DNA of 64,000 bases from Brevundimonas sp. UBA7664 (GTDB lineage: Bacteria > Pseudomonadota > Alphaproteobacteria > Caulobacterales > Caulobacteraceae): assembly GCF_002483305.1 (NCBI RefSeq), contig NZ_DLHQ01000007.1, forward strand, positions 1 through 64,000, read 5' to 3'. Below, piece by piece: positions 36,296-45,034 of this stretch; position 1 is the stretch's first letter, and every line of letters starts with the position of its first letter. Below the pieces are notes generated by a model. It did not search any database, was not told the origin of the DNA, and saw only the letters and a list, made by a program, of their open reading frames with translations. Position numbers and translations under genes: made by a program.

Positions 36296-36388
36296 GGTCA
36301 GGGATTAAGGGCCAGGGAAGAAGCAACAGACAAGAGCAGGGGTCGTTCCCCTCCCTAACCCCTAGCCCCTGACCCCTGGCCCCTTTAT
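36296..36388. repeat. Tandem 7-bp repeats in inverted arms, GGNNAGG/CCTNNCC
   Basis: The first arm has GGTCAGG, GATTAAG, GGCCAGG, GAAGAAG (36296-36323); the second has CCTAACC, CCTAGCC, CCTGACC, CCTGGCC, CCTTTAT (36354-36388), all in 7-base register. Two units are exact complements between arms. It occupies the zwf/reductase divergent gap, ending nine bases before ATG 36398, so it probably also covers promoter sequence. Confidence 0.85.
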
Positions 36389-36397
36389 CTGCTTCCC

Positions 36398-37612
36398 ATG
36401 ACCAAGGTTCTGATCATCGGCGCGGGCCACGCGGGCGGAACGGCGGCGGCGCTGCTGCGCCAGTACGGGCATGAGGGGCCGATCGTGCTGGCGGGCGCGG
36501 AGCCGGCGGCGCCGTATCAGCGGCCGCCCCTGTCCAAGGCCTGGCTGAAGGGCGAGGCCGATCTGGAGGCGCTGCTGCTGCGGCCCGAGGCCTTCTACGC
36601 CGAACACGACATCGCGCTTCGGACCGGCGTGACGGCGACCGCGATCGATGCGGCGGCGCGGACCGTGACCTTCGCCGACGGGGTGGTGGAGTCCTATGAC
36701 GCCCTCATCCTGGCCACCGGTTCGACGGCGCGGAAGCTGACGATCCCGGGTGCGGACCGACCGGATCTGCTGGAGCTGAGAACCTTGGCGGATGCCGAGC
36801 GGCTGAAGGCGGTCCTGGGACCGGGACGACGGCTGGCGGTGGTCGGCGGCGGCTATGTCGGGCTGGAGGCGGCGGCCTCGGCGCGGGCGCTGGGGGCGCA
36901 GGCCGTGGTCATCGAACGGATGGACCGGGTGCTGGCGCGGGTGGCGTCGGAGACGCTGTCGGCCTTTTTCACCGCCCACCACCGGGCGCAGGGGGTCGAG
37001 ATTCTGACCTCGGTCGAGGCTGTCGCCTTCGAGGATGGCGGGGTGCGGCTGGCCGACGGGCGGTTGATCGAGGCGGATGCGGTTCTGGTGGGCGTCGGGG
37101 CGCTGTCGTGCGACAGCCTGGCCCGCGAGGCGGGGCTGGCCTGCGAGAACGGGGTGGTGGTGGACGAGACGGCGCGGACGTCGGATCCGGCCATCTGGGC
37201 CATCGGCGACATGACCTTCCGGCCGATCCCGGTCCACGGGGGGCGGCGGCATCGGCTGGAAAGCGTGCCCAATGCTCTGGAACAGGCGAAACAGGCCGCG
37301 GCGGCGATCACCGGACGCGCGCCGCCGACGCCCGAGGTCCCGTGGTTCTGGTCCGACCAGTATGACCTCAAGCTGCAGATCGCCGGCCTGCCCGACGGGG
37401 CCGATCGTCAGGTCGTGCGCGGCGATGTCGCGGGCGGCGCCTTTGCGGTTTTCCACCTCGCCGGCGACCGGATCGTCTGCGTCGAGGCGGTCAACGCGCC
37501 CGCGGAATTCATGGCCGGGCGACAGATGATCAGCCGGGGGCAGGCGGTGGATGCGGCGAGGCTGGCTGACCGGTCCGTGTCGATGAAGGAGGTCGCGGCG
37601 GCTCAGGCCTGA
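36398..37612 (+). CDS. FAD-dependent ferredoxin reductase-like oxidoreductase
   Basis: A 404-residue flavoprotein of the rubredoxin/putidaredoxin/rhodocoxin reductase group. The FAD-binding GAGHAGG (residues 8-14), NAD-binding VGGGYVGLEAA and the late IWAIGDMTF (FAD ATG-GD type) are intact, and a reductase C-domain follows. It would pass electrons from NADH to a ferredoxin that feeds a cytochrome P450 or dioxygenase; no such partner is adjacent. Convergent overlap of ten bases with the EAL gene. Confidence 0.88.
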   Translation: MTKVLIIGAGHAGGTAAALLRQYGHEGPIVLAGAEPAAPYQRPPLSKAWLKGEADLEALLLRPEAFYAEHDIALRTGVTATAIDAAARTVTFADGVVESYDALILATGSTARKLTIPGADRPDLLELRTLADAERLKAVLGPGRRLAVVGGGYVGLEAAASARALGAQAVVIERMDRVLARVASETLSAFFTAHHRAQGVEILTSVEAVAFEDGGVRLADGRLIEADAVLVGVGALSCDSLAREAGLACENGVVVDETARTSDPAIWAIGDMTFRPIPVHGGRRHRLESVPNALEQAKQAAAAITGRAPPTPEVPWFWSDQYDLKLQIAGLPDGADRQVVRGDVAGGAFAVFHLAGDRIVCVEAVNAPAEFMAGRQMISRGQAVDAARLADRSVSMKEVAAAQA

Positions 37613-38958
37613 CGCGCGCGTTTCAGGTCATCGGCCGGCGCGGACAGCTGTTCCGTCAGCGCGGCGAGCGGGACCGGACGACCGATCAGATAGCCCTGGG
37701 CCATGTCGCAGCCCATGCCGCGCAACAGGGCCAGGGCCGTCGGCGTCTCGACGCCCTCGGCGGTGACCTTGAGCCCGAGGCTGTGCGCCAGATCGATGGT
37801 CGATTTGACCAGCAGCCCGTCGCGGGCGGACTGGTCGAGGCCGAGGATGAAGCTCTTGTCGATCTTCAGCTCGTCGGCGCGGATCTGTTTCAGATAGGTC
37901 AGGGAGGAGAGACCCGAGCCATAGTCGTCCAGCGAGACCGAAATGCCGGCGCCGGCGAACCGCTCGACGATCCGCAAGGCAAGGTCGGGGTATTCCACCA
38001 CGGCCGTCTCGGTGATTTCGAAACAGAGGTCGGCCTTCGCCGCGGCGACCTCGGCCAGGGCGAAGTCTGCGAAACTCTCGTCGGACAGAAGTCGGCCGGA
38101 AATGTTGACCGAGACCGCCAGCCTGTGTCCGGCCGCGGCCAGGGTCTTCTGATCGGCGATCGCGCGGCGGATGGCCCATTCGGTCAGCGGGCGGATGTGC
38201 CCCGTTTCCTCGGCCATGCCGATGAACAGGTCGGGCGCCACGCAGCCGCGGCGCGGGTGGGTCCAGCGCATGAGCGCCTCGACGCCGTTGATCCGGTCCG
38301 CGCGGAAATCGTATTTCGGCTGGTAGGCCAGCGACAGCTCGCCATTGCCCAGGGCGGCCATCATCTCGCTGATCAGGGACAGATTGCCGGCGGGGTCTCC
38401 ATAGCGTTCCGCGTCAAACGCGGCGGCCCGCCGGCGCGTCGCCCGCGCTTGATCCAGAGCGATCGACGCCCGGTCGATGGGGGAAGGAACGTTGCGATTG
38501 ACCTCTCCGGCCCGCGCCACGCCGGCGGTCAGGGCGATGTCCACGGGGGCGCCGTTCAGGGTGATCGGTGAATGCGCGGCCTCGCACAGCCGGGCCGCCA
38601 GGGTGACGGCGGCTTCATCGCTGTCGGAACCAAACACCAGCCCCAGGGTCCCGCCGCCGACCCGGGCGACCGGGTTGCCGCCGGACAGGGCGGACAGCCT
38701 CTGTCCCAGGGCGATGAGCAGCCGGGCCATCGAGTCGTAGCCGATGGCGTTCCGGACCACTTCGAACCGATCGATGCACAGAAGGATGACGTAGGTCTGG
38801 CCGGGTCCGGAGGCCAGCCGCTCAAGCGCCAGCCGGTTTCCGAGACCGGTTTCCTGATCGTGCAAGGCCATATGCGTCAGCCGCGCCTCGCGGTCGCGCA
38901 GGGTCCGGGCGGACCCGGCCGGGAACAGCGCCGGCAGGAAAGCGAACAGGCTGCGCAT
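37603..38958 (-). CDS. Degenerate GGDEF + intact EAL cyclic-di-GMP phosphodiesterase
   Basis: A 451-residue cytoplasmic protein. The GGDEF site reads GGGTL (101-105), so diguanylate cyclase activity is lost; the domain could still bind GTP. The EAL domain is complete: EAL (227-229), NISGRLL, ITETA, DDYGSG, KIDKSF and EGVE. It should hydrolyse c-di-GMP and so favour motility over surface growth. ATG 38958 is chosen because the longer frame (to 39048) would overlap the TonB receptor gene; the alternative cannot be excluded. Confidence 0.88.
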   Translation of the reverse strand: MRSLFAFLPALFPAGSARTLRDREARLTHMALHDQETGLGNRLALERLASGPGQTYVILLCIDRFEVVRNAIGYDSMARLLIALGQRLSALSGGNPVARVGGGTLGLVFGSDSDEAAVTLAARLCEAAHSPITLNGAPVDIALTAGVARAGEVNRNVPSPIDRASIALDQARATRRRAAAFDAERYGDPAGNLSLISEMMAALGNGELSLAYQPKYDFRADRINGVEALMRWTHPRRGCVAPDLFIGMAEETGHIRPLTEWAIRRAIADQKTLAAAGHRLAVSVNISGRLLSDESFADFALAEVAAAKADLCFEITETAVVEYPDLALRIVERFAGAGISVSLDDYGSGLSSLTYLKQIRADELKIDKSFILGLDQSARDGLLVKSTIDLAHSLGLKVTAEGVETPTALALLRGMGCDMAQGYLIGRPVPLAALTEQLSAPADDLKRARQA

Positions 38959-39020
38959 CCGACCACTGTAGGTCGTCGGGGTGAAGTCCGCGTAAACTCG
39001 CCGCACCGAGGTCTGTGGGA

Positions 39021-41165
39021 TCAGAAATCGACCCGCATCGACACCCACAGCCGGCGCGGCTCCTGGTTGTTGGCGTATTCGGACCCATAGGCGACCGGCG
39101 CGCCATAGGGGATGAGGCTGACGAAATCCTTGTTCAGCAGGTTGTAGACCACGGCGTTCAGGGTGACGCGGTCATTGATCTCCCAGGCCCCGCCGAGGTG
39201 GAACAGCTCATAGGCCTTGTAGTCGCCGAGCGCGTCGCGGGCGGCGCCCTCGCCGCGATAGCGGTCCGACTGGTGCTCGCCGCGCAGCCACAGCGACAGC
39301 CGGTCCGTCGCCTGCCAGTTCACGCTCGCGTTCAGCATATGGGCGGGCGTGTTGGTCAGGGGCAGGCCCTGGCTCGCGCCCGATTTCTGCTCGCTGTCCG
39401 TCCAGGTGTAGTTGGCGCTGACCGTCCAGGCGTCGGCCGGTCGCCAACGCGTCGTGACCTCGACGCCCCGGGTGACGGCCTCATCGATATTGACGCTCTG
39501 GCCGAAGGTCGGGGCGTTGGGGAAGAAGCCGACGTCGGTGCAACCGGTCTGCGGGTAGTTTCCGGCCGCATAGTCGGCGGCGGAAACGCCGAAGGCGCAG
39601 TTCACGACCGGGGTTCCGGAGGCGATCTTGTCCTCGAACTGGTTGTCGAACAGGGTCAGGCTGGCGCGGAAGTCGTCGCGGTTGTCGTAGAAGACCGCGA
39701 CCTCGGTGGCGGTGCTGGTCTCGGGCTGCAGGCCGGGCGAGCCGAGCAGGGGCAGGCGGCCCTGCTGACCGAAGCCGTTGATGCCGGGGGCCAGCTGCTC
39801 AAGCCGGGGCGTCTTGAAACCGCGGCTGACACCGCCCTTGATCGTCCAATGGTCGGTGGCGTTCCAGACCAGATAGGCGCGCGGGCTGAACTGGTCGCCG
39901 AAGGTCGAATGGTCGTCGAGACGGCCGCCCAGGGTCAGGGCGAGGGCATCGGTGAACCGCCATTCGTCCTCGGCGAACAGGGCCCACTGGGTGAATTCAA
40001 AGGCCTGCGGCGCGACGCCGTCGACCATGCTGGCGTCCCAGTACTGGCCGCCGACGGTGAAGGTGTGGTTGCGCCATTCCGAGGACAGTTTGGTGTCGAG
40101 GATGACGCTTTCGGTCTCCAGGGTCCGCGGGCCGCCCGCGCCGGGCACGCCCGGCGGAATGATCCGGCCGATGGTTTCGGTCCGGCCCCAGGACAGGGTG
40201 TTCTCGAGCCGGCCGAAGGGCAGCGTCCAGTCATGGGCCAGCACGGCCTGGTCGCGGTTGAACTCGAGCGCGTCGGCGTAGCCGCCGGCGGTGGTGTTGG
40301 TGCCCAGCTCGGCGTTGGAATTGTCGTACCACTGGCGCGCCACGTCGACGTCGAGCCACAGGTCATGGTCGGGGTGCGGCGTCAGGCTGAGACGGCCGCC
40401 GGCGGACCAGATCTCGCTCTCGGCAGCGCTGCGGCCGAAGCCGCCGACCGGGGTCTGAACGCCGTTGACCGTCTCATAGGTCAGTTCGGAGTCCGCACGC
40501 GTCAGATAGCTGCCGCGCACCGCCAGGCCGAGCAGGTCCGGGATCAGCGGCCCGTTGGCGTAGAGGTCGCCGCCGTACAGGTTGCCGAACTCCTCATCGC
40601 CCTGGAGCGTGGCATTGGCCGAGCCCGTGCCGGACCAGTCGTCGCCGACCTTTTTCGTGATGATGTTGATGACGCCGCCGATGGCGTCGGAGCCGTACAG
40701 GGTCGAGACCGGACCGCGCACGACCTCGATCCGCTCGATGGCGGACACCGGCGGCAGGAAGCTGGTCGAGGTCTCACCGAAACCGTTGGGGGTGACGCTG
40801 CCGGCCGTGTTCTGGCGGCGGCCGTCGATCAGGATCAGGGTGTAGTCCGAGCCGAGGCCGCGGATGTTGATGGTCAGGCCGCCGGTCTTTCCCACCGGAG
40901 CGCCGACGTCGACGCCGGGGACGGAGGCCAGCAGTTCTGCGATCGAGCCGGCGCGCTGGCTGCGGATCTCCTCGCCCGAGATCAGGCTGATCGAGGCCGG
41001 GGCCTGTTCGATCCGCTGCTCGAAGCCCGCGGCGGTGATGACAATGTCCCCGATCTCGACCGGATCGCCCGTCGACGCGAAGGCGTCCTGAGCCGCGGCG
41101 GAGAGCGCCAGGCCGGAGGCTCCGGTCGCCAGAACAAGGCCCAGGGTCAGATGTCGAACGGTCAT
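39021..41165 (-). CDS. TonB-dependent siderophore receptor
   Basis: A 714-residue outer-membrane receptor. A signal peptide (1-25), a TonB box-like EIGDIVITA near 38, a complete plug domain (about 45-165; GLGSDYTLILIDGRR, YGSDAIGGVINIIT) and a 22-strand barrel follow, ending in Phe. The overall pattern is FepA/PirA-like and suggests a catecholate or similar ferric chelate. A Fur-like operator lies just upstream. Confidence 0.9.
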   Translation of the reverse strand: MTVRHLTLGLVLATGASGLALSAAAQDAFASTGDPVEIGDIVITAAGFEQRIEQAPASISLISGEEIRSQRAGSIAELLASVPGVDVGAPVGKTGGLTINIRGLGSDYTLILIDGRRQNTAGSVTPNGFGETSTSFLPPVSAIERIEVVRGPVSTLYGSDAIGGVINIITKKVGDDWSGTGSANATLQGDEEFGNLYGGDLYANGPLIPDLLGLAVRGSYLTRADSELTYETVNGVQTPVGGFGRSAAESEIWSAGGRLSLTPHPDHDLWLDVDVARQWYDNSNAELGTNTTAGGYADALEFNRDQAVLAHDWTLPFGRLENTLSWGRTETIGRIIPPGVPGAGGPRTLETESVILDTKLSSEWRNHTFTVGGQYWDASMVDGVAPQAFEFTQWALFAEDEWRFTDALALTLGGRLDDHSTFGDQFSPRAYLVWNATDHWTIKGGVSRGFKTPRLEQLAPGINGFGQQGRLPLLGSPGLQPETSTATEVAVFYDNRDDFRASLTLFDNQFEDKIASGTPVVNCAFGVSAADYAAGNYPQTGCTDVGFFPNAPTFGQSVNIDEAVTRGVEVTTRWRPADAWTVSANYTWTDSEQKSGASQGLPLTNTPAHMLNASVNWQATDRLSLWLRGEHQSDRYRGEGAARDALGDYKAYELFHLGGAWEINDRVTLNAVVYNLLNKDFVSLIPYGAPVAYGSEYANNQEPRRLWVSMRVDF

Positions 41166-41178
41166 GCCAGTCTCACTA

Positions 41179-41209
41179 GTTGCGAGTGGCTCTCATTAGC
41201 GTTCGCAAC
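41179..41209 (-). promoter_or_regulatory. Fur-like operator of the TonB receptor gene
   Basis: Between 14 and 44 bases before the start codon, read on the minus strand, is CTAATGAGAGCCACTCGCAAC; 7-bp inverted repeats GTTGCGA/TCGCAAC enclose it. It shares CTAWTGARA-N5-TCGCAAC with the site at 45715. The size, symmetry and neighbouring iron genes point to Fur control. Confidence 0.6.
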
Positions 41210-41239
41210 TGGCTTGGCAAGGCCTTCCGTGCGCCGGCG

Positions 41240-42613
41240 TCAATAAACATCCCGGCGGTAGCGTCCGGTCTCGGCGAGACCGCGCAATTCGTCGGCGCCG
41301 AGAGCGGATTCGAGCGCTTCGTGCACGCCCTTCGACATGCCCTCGAGGCTGCCGCAGACGAGAATCACGGCGCCCCGCCGGACCCAGTCGGAAAGGTCGG
41401 CGGCGTGCTCCGCGATCAGCGCCTGGACGTAGCGGCCGTCGTCCGCGTCGCGGGAGAAGACCCGGTCGAGACGGTTCAGGACCCCGTCGGCGAGGGCCGC
41501 CCGGAGTTCGGCGTCGAGGAAGGTGTCATGGGCGCGGGTGCGCTCGCCGAACATCAGCCAGGTCGGGCCGGACGTCTGTCCGGCGCGGGCCTTCCAGTGG
41601 GCGCGCAGTCCGGCGAGACCGGTGCCGTTGCCGATCAGGACCAGCGGCGTGTCCGACGCCGGACCGTGGAAGCTGCGATTGGTGCGGATGCGCATCGCGG
41701 CCTCTCCGCCGACGGCGAGGCCCCGGGTCAGCCAACCAGAGGCGAGGCCGGGCGACCCGTCGGCACGCGTCACAAGCCGGACGATGAACTCCGCGCGACC
41801 GTCGGCCGGCAGGGAGGCGACGGAATATTCGCGGCTGCCGGCAGGGGCCTGGCCCTCGACGGCGGGAAGACCGATCTCGGCGATGTCGCCGGCGACCCAG
41901 CCGGGCATATGCTCCACGGGCTCGAACGCCATCAGCCAGGCCTCGCCGCCGGGGCTGCCGGGGTTCAGGTGGGTACGCTCGACCAGTCGCCAGCGGTCGA
42001 AGGTCGGCGGGGTCCAGTCGGGCTCGACGGTGGAACCGGTCAGCAGGCCCAGCTGACGCTGCCAGTGCCGGATGGCTCCGGTGTCGCCGTCGTCGACCTC
42101 GACCCGGTCGAACAGGGTCTCGGCGGCCGAGCGTTGCAGCCAGTCGTCGAGGGCGCGTCCAAAGCCGCAAAAGTCGGCATAGGTCCGGTCGCCCAGCGCC
42201 AGCAGGCCATAGGACAGACCGGCGAGATCGGCCGGCTCGCGCATGGACTGACGCACGAACCGGGACACGGCGTCGGGCGCGTCGCCCTCGCCGGTTGTGG
42301 AGGCGATGAACAGCACCCGTCCGGCCGCCCTGAGGTCGGCGGGCTGCAGTTCGCCCAACAAGGCCAACCGCGTCGGCGTTCCGGCGTCGGACAGGCTGCG
42401 CGCGGTCATCCATGCCAGCTCCTCGGCCAGGCCGGTCTGGCTGGCGAAGGCGACCAGCACGGCGGGGGCGTCGCCCGGGGGGGACAGGGCGGCGGCCCGG
42501 GCGTCGGCGGACTTGCGCGCGCGCGCTCCCGACCACCGCACCAGGGCGATGACCGCCAGCCAGAGGCCCACGGCGACCGCCGCCCAGAGCCAGCGAACCG
42601 GATCGTGGGTCAC
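41240..42613 (-). CDS. Membrane-anchored flavodoxin/FNR-type flavoreductase
   Basis: A 457-residue protein with one N-terminal membrane helix (about 7-25), a flavodoxin-like FMN domain (VLVAFASQTGLAEE; GDRTYADFCGFGRALDDW) and a FAD/NADPH-binding ferredoxin-reductase half ending in the usual aromatic residue. It resembles sulphite reductase flavoprotein subunits but no haem subunit is present. GTG start overlaps the ApbE stop as GTGA. In this operon it probably takes electrons from NADPH and passes them to the membrane and periplasmic flavins. Confidence 0.8.
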   Translation of the reverse strand: MTHDPVRWLWAAVAVGLWLAVIALVRWSGARARKSADARAAALSPPGDAPAVLVAFASQTGLAEELAWMTARSLSDAGTPTRLALLGELQPADLRAAGRVLFIASTTGEGDAPDAVSRFVRQSMREPADLAGLSYGLLALGDRTYADFCGFGRALDDWLQRSAAETLFDRVEVDDGDTGAIRHWQRQLGLLTGSTVEPDWTPPTFDRWRLVERTHLNPGSPGGEAWLMAFEPVEHMPGWVAGDIAEIGLPAVEGQAPAGSREYSVASLPADGRAEFIVRLVTRADGSPGLASGWLTRGLAVGGEAAMRIRTNRSFHGPASDTPLVLIGNGTGLAGLRAHWKARAGQTSGPTWLMFGERTRAHDTFLDAELRAALADGVLNRLDRVFSRDADDGRYVQALIAEHAADLSDWVRRGAVILVCGSLEGMSKGVHEALESALGADELRGLAETGRYRRDVY

Positions 42614-43710
42614 GCGTCCTCGGACAGCATGGCGGCGAAGGCGGGGGTGACGACCTCGGTCAGTCCGTCTGCGGTCCGGACGACGAAGGCGGCCGCTATG
42701 CCCATGGCCGCGGCGTAGGCCGGGCCTTCCTCGGGCCCCATGACGGTCAGGGCCGTCGCCATCGCGTCGGCGTACATCGCCGTCTCGGCCAGGACGGTGA
42801 CGGAGGCGACGCCCTTGTCCACCGGGCGGCCGGTCCGGCCGTCGATGGTGTGGCTGTAGGTCTGGCCATGGGCCTCGAACGACCGGACCCAGTCGCCCGA
42901 GGTGGCGACCGCGAGGTCGAACAGGGCGGCGACGGTGCGGGGCGCCGGGGCGCCGGGGGCCTGCTGCAGCTCGACCCACCAGGGCTGGCCGTCGGGCTTG
43001 ACGCCGGCGCCGCGCAGTTCGCCGCCGATCTCGACCAGATGATGGGTCGCCCCCATGGCGGTGAGGCGCTCCGACACGCGGTCGACGGCGTGGCCCTTGG
43101 CGATGCCTGAAAGGTCCAGCTTGACCCCGCCCAGTTGCTGCACCGCGCGGGCGGGGCGGTTGAAGCGGACGATGCCCCAGCCCGACAGGGCGCGGGCGGC
43201 GGCGATCTCTTCCTCGAACGGCACGGTCGGACCGGTCCCGAAGGCGTTCATGGGCCGCGGTCCCGGGGGGCCGAAACCCCACAGGTCGACAAGGGCGCCC
43301 AGCGCCGGATCGACCGCGCCATCGGTGTCGTCGGCCAGGTCCATGGCCTTGTTCAGCAGATCCCAGAACGGCTCGGATACAGCCCAGAAGCCGGTCGGGG
43401 CGGCGTTGAGGCGCGACAGTTCCGAACGCGGGTCCCAGTGGCTGAACAGGGCGATGATGCGGGCCAGTTCCGCCTCGATCGCCGCCTGGAAGACGGCGGG
43501 GTCGAAGGGAGACGGCGGGACCAGCCGAACCGACCAGGTCGTGCCCATGGTCTCGCCCGAGAAATCATGGATGGAGGCGCCGGGCGGCGGCCCGGGCCTG
43601 CGGCCGTGGGTCGGGATGAGGACGCGGTTGTCCGGACGCGGCGCGGCGTCCCCGCCCGCGGTCAGCGGGGGCGGGGAGGTTCCGGCCGATCCCGGATCCC
43701 CAGCGGTCAG
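42610..43710 (-). CDS. FAD:protein FMN transferase (ApbE)
   Basis: An ApbE enzyme that attaches FMN covalently to Thr/Ser of extracytoplasmic flavoproteins. Seen are GETMGTTWSVRL, the LDLSGIAKGHAVD flavin-binding block and the SHTIDGRTGRPVD and ADAMATAL blocks. The only in-frame ATG (43548) begins within the conserved GETMGTTW motif, so it is too short; the CTG at 43708-43710 overlaps the DUF4198 stop (CTGA) and gives 366 residues, hence the start shown. No signal peptide is seen, which is unusual for ApbE. Confidence 0.82.
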   Translation of the reverse strand: MTAGDPGSAGTSPPPLTAGGDAAPRPDNRVLIPTHGRRPGPPPGASIHDFSGETMGTTWSVRLVPPSPFDPAVFQAAIEAELARIIALFSHWDPRSELSRLNAAPTGFWAVSEPFWDLLNKAMDLADDTDGAVDPALGALVDLWGFGPPGPRPMNAFGTGPTVPFEEEIAAARALSGWGIVRFNRPARAVQQLGGVKLDLSGIAKGHAVDRVSERLTAMGATHHLVEIGGELRGAGVKPDGQPWWVELQQAPGAPAPRTVAALFDLAVATSGDWVRSFEAHGQTYSHTIDGRTGRPVDKGVASVTVLAETAMYADAMATALTVMGPEEGPAYAAAMGIAAAFVVRTADGLTEVVTPAFAAMLSEDA

Positions 43711-44507
43711 GGCAGGACTTCCATGACGCCGTTGTACTGGGCGCTGGCGGCCGGCTGGTCGCCCGAGGCGGGCGTCCGGACCGAGGCGTTCACCCAGTAC
43801 ATGCCGGCCTCGGGCCAGGTGACGGTGAAGGACCCGTCGGCGCCGGTGCGCACGGTGATCTCCTCGGGGGCGTCGCGATAGCGCGTGCCGCCCCGGGCGA
43901 CGGTCACATCGAGGCCGGCGGCCGGCTGGCCGTCGCGGACCAGTTTGAAAGTGGCGGCCTCGCCGGCGACCAGGTCGTTCGGATGGCTGACGGGCACCAG
44001 TTCGATGCCCTGGCCGGTCGGCTGGAGGTTTTCGGTCGTGGGCGCCCCGAGCGTCACGAAGGTCTCCACCCGGCTGTCGGATCGGGTGACGGTGACGTCG
44101 GTGGCGCCGGCCGGGACATTGGCGGCGATGTCGGCTTCGGCCCCGCGCCAGCGGGTGGTCGTGCCATTGAGGGTCCAGGCGACGACGACCCCGCCCATGA
44201 CATTGGCGACCCGGTAGGTGCCGGGCTTGGTCAGGTGCAGGTCGAAGGACGAGCGATAGCGGGCCTGGTGGAGGTTTTCCGGCTGTACGGGCGCGCCGTC
44301 GGGGCCGGTGATCACCAGGTTCGACAGGTTCATGGCGGCGTGGTCGGCGATGAAGACGCCGTTCGACATGCCGGCGTCGAACCCGACCCAGGCGTCGGTT
44401 CCGGACAGGACGGTCGAGGTCGGGGCCAGCCAGGCGCGGTGGGCCTGGGCCGACATCGGCAGGGCCAGAACGGCGAGGGCGGCGAGCAGGGCGAGCGGCT
44501 TCTTCAT
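43707..44507 (-). CDS. DUF4198 periplasmic protein
   Basis: A 266-residue exported protein: signal peptide 1-22 (AQA cut), mature protein starting with His (HRAWLAP), a common metal-binding arrangement, followed by two beta-sandwich-like domains (about 25-170 and 170-266). DUF4198 proteins are found in iron, cobalt and nickel uptake loci and are thought to help metal handling in the periplasm. Its position between DUF2271 and ApbE supports a role in the flavin/iron operon. Confidence 0.82.
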   Translation of the reverse strand: MKKPLALLAALAVLALPMSAQAHRAWLAPTSTVLSGTDAWVGFDAGMSNGVFIADHAAMNLSNLVITGPDGAPVQPENLHQARYRSSFDLHLTKPGTYRVANVMGGVVVAWTLNGTTTRWRGAEADIAANVPAGATDVTVTRSDSRVETFVTLGAPTTENLQPTGQGIELVPVSHPNDLVAGEAATFKLVRDGQPAAGLDVTVARGGTRYRDAPEEITVRTGADGSFTVTWPEAGMYWVNASVRTPASGDQPAASAQYNGVMEVLP

Positions 44508-44518
44508 GGCGGGTTCCT

Positions 44519-45025
44519 CTAGCGGGTGACGGTGACGCGCACGGCGCCGAGTTCGGTGGAGCCGGCGGCCGAGCCGGTGTTGGCGGCGCCCCAGCGGAAG
44601 GGGACGCGCACGGCTTCGCGCCCGCCCAGTTCACGGGCGGCCTCAACGACCATGACATAGTCGCCGGCGGGCAGGCTCGACAGGCGGGCGCCTGACACGG
44701 TCACGGCGTGGCGGCCGGGGGCCTTGGTCGCGCTGGAGACGCCGTCGGCGGGCATGGTCAGGCTACGGCCGCCGCGACGCCACCAGGTCCGCATGTCCTT
44801 GAGCCAGTCCTTGCCCTCGGCGACGTTGGAGACCTCGTACCAGACGGCGAGGGTGCGCACCGCGGTCTGGTCCGGGCGCTCGATCCAGACGGCGACATAG
44901 GGCCGGTGGTAGGCGGCGACGGTCAGGCGCGGGATCTCGACCGAGACGGTCAGGTCGGCGGCCATGGCGGGCGCGGCGATGGCGCTGGCCGCGACGGTGG
45001 TGAGGGCGAGGGTGAGCTTACGCAT
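44519..45025 (-). CDS. DUF2271 periplasmic protein, candidate flavinylation target
   Basis: A 168-residue exported protein with signal peptide 1-22 (AMA cut). A beta-rich domain contains AVWYEVSN and a DGVSSAT motif at residues 94-100, which resembles the D-x-x-S-(G/S)-A-T acceptor site used by ApbE, making Thr100 the predicted FMN attachment point. If so, it would be the periplasmic electron carrier of the operon. It starts nine bases from the PepSY gene stop. The flavinylation is inferred from the motif and ApbE neighbour. Confidence 0.78.
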   Translation of the reverse strand: MRKLTLALTTVAASAIAAPAMAADLTVSVEIPRLTVAAYHRPYVAVWIERPDQTAVRTLAVWYEVSNVAEGKDWLKDMRTWWRRGGRSLTMPADGVSSATKAPGRHAVTVSGARLSSLPAGDYVMVVEAARELGGREAVRVPFRWGAANTGSAAGSTELGAVRVTVTR

Positions 45026-45034
45026 GGCGACTCG

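Noticed and set aside
42610..44658. ApbE frame extended upstream through DUF4198
   Set aside because: The extension runs antiframe through the DUF4198 gene, which has its own signal peptide and domain, and gives low-complexity protein.
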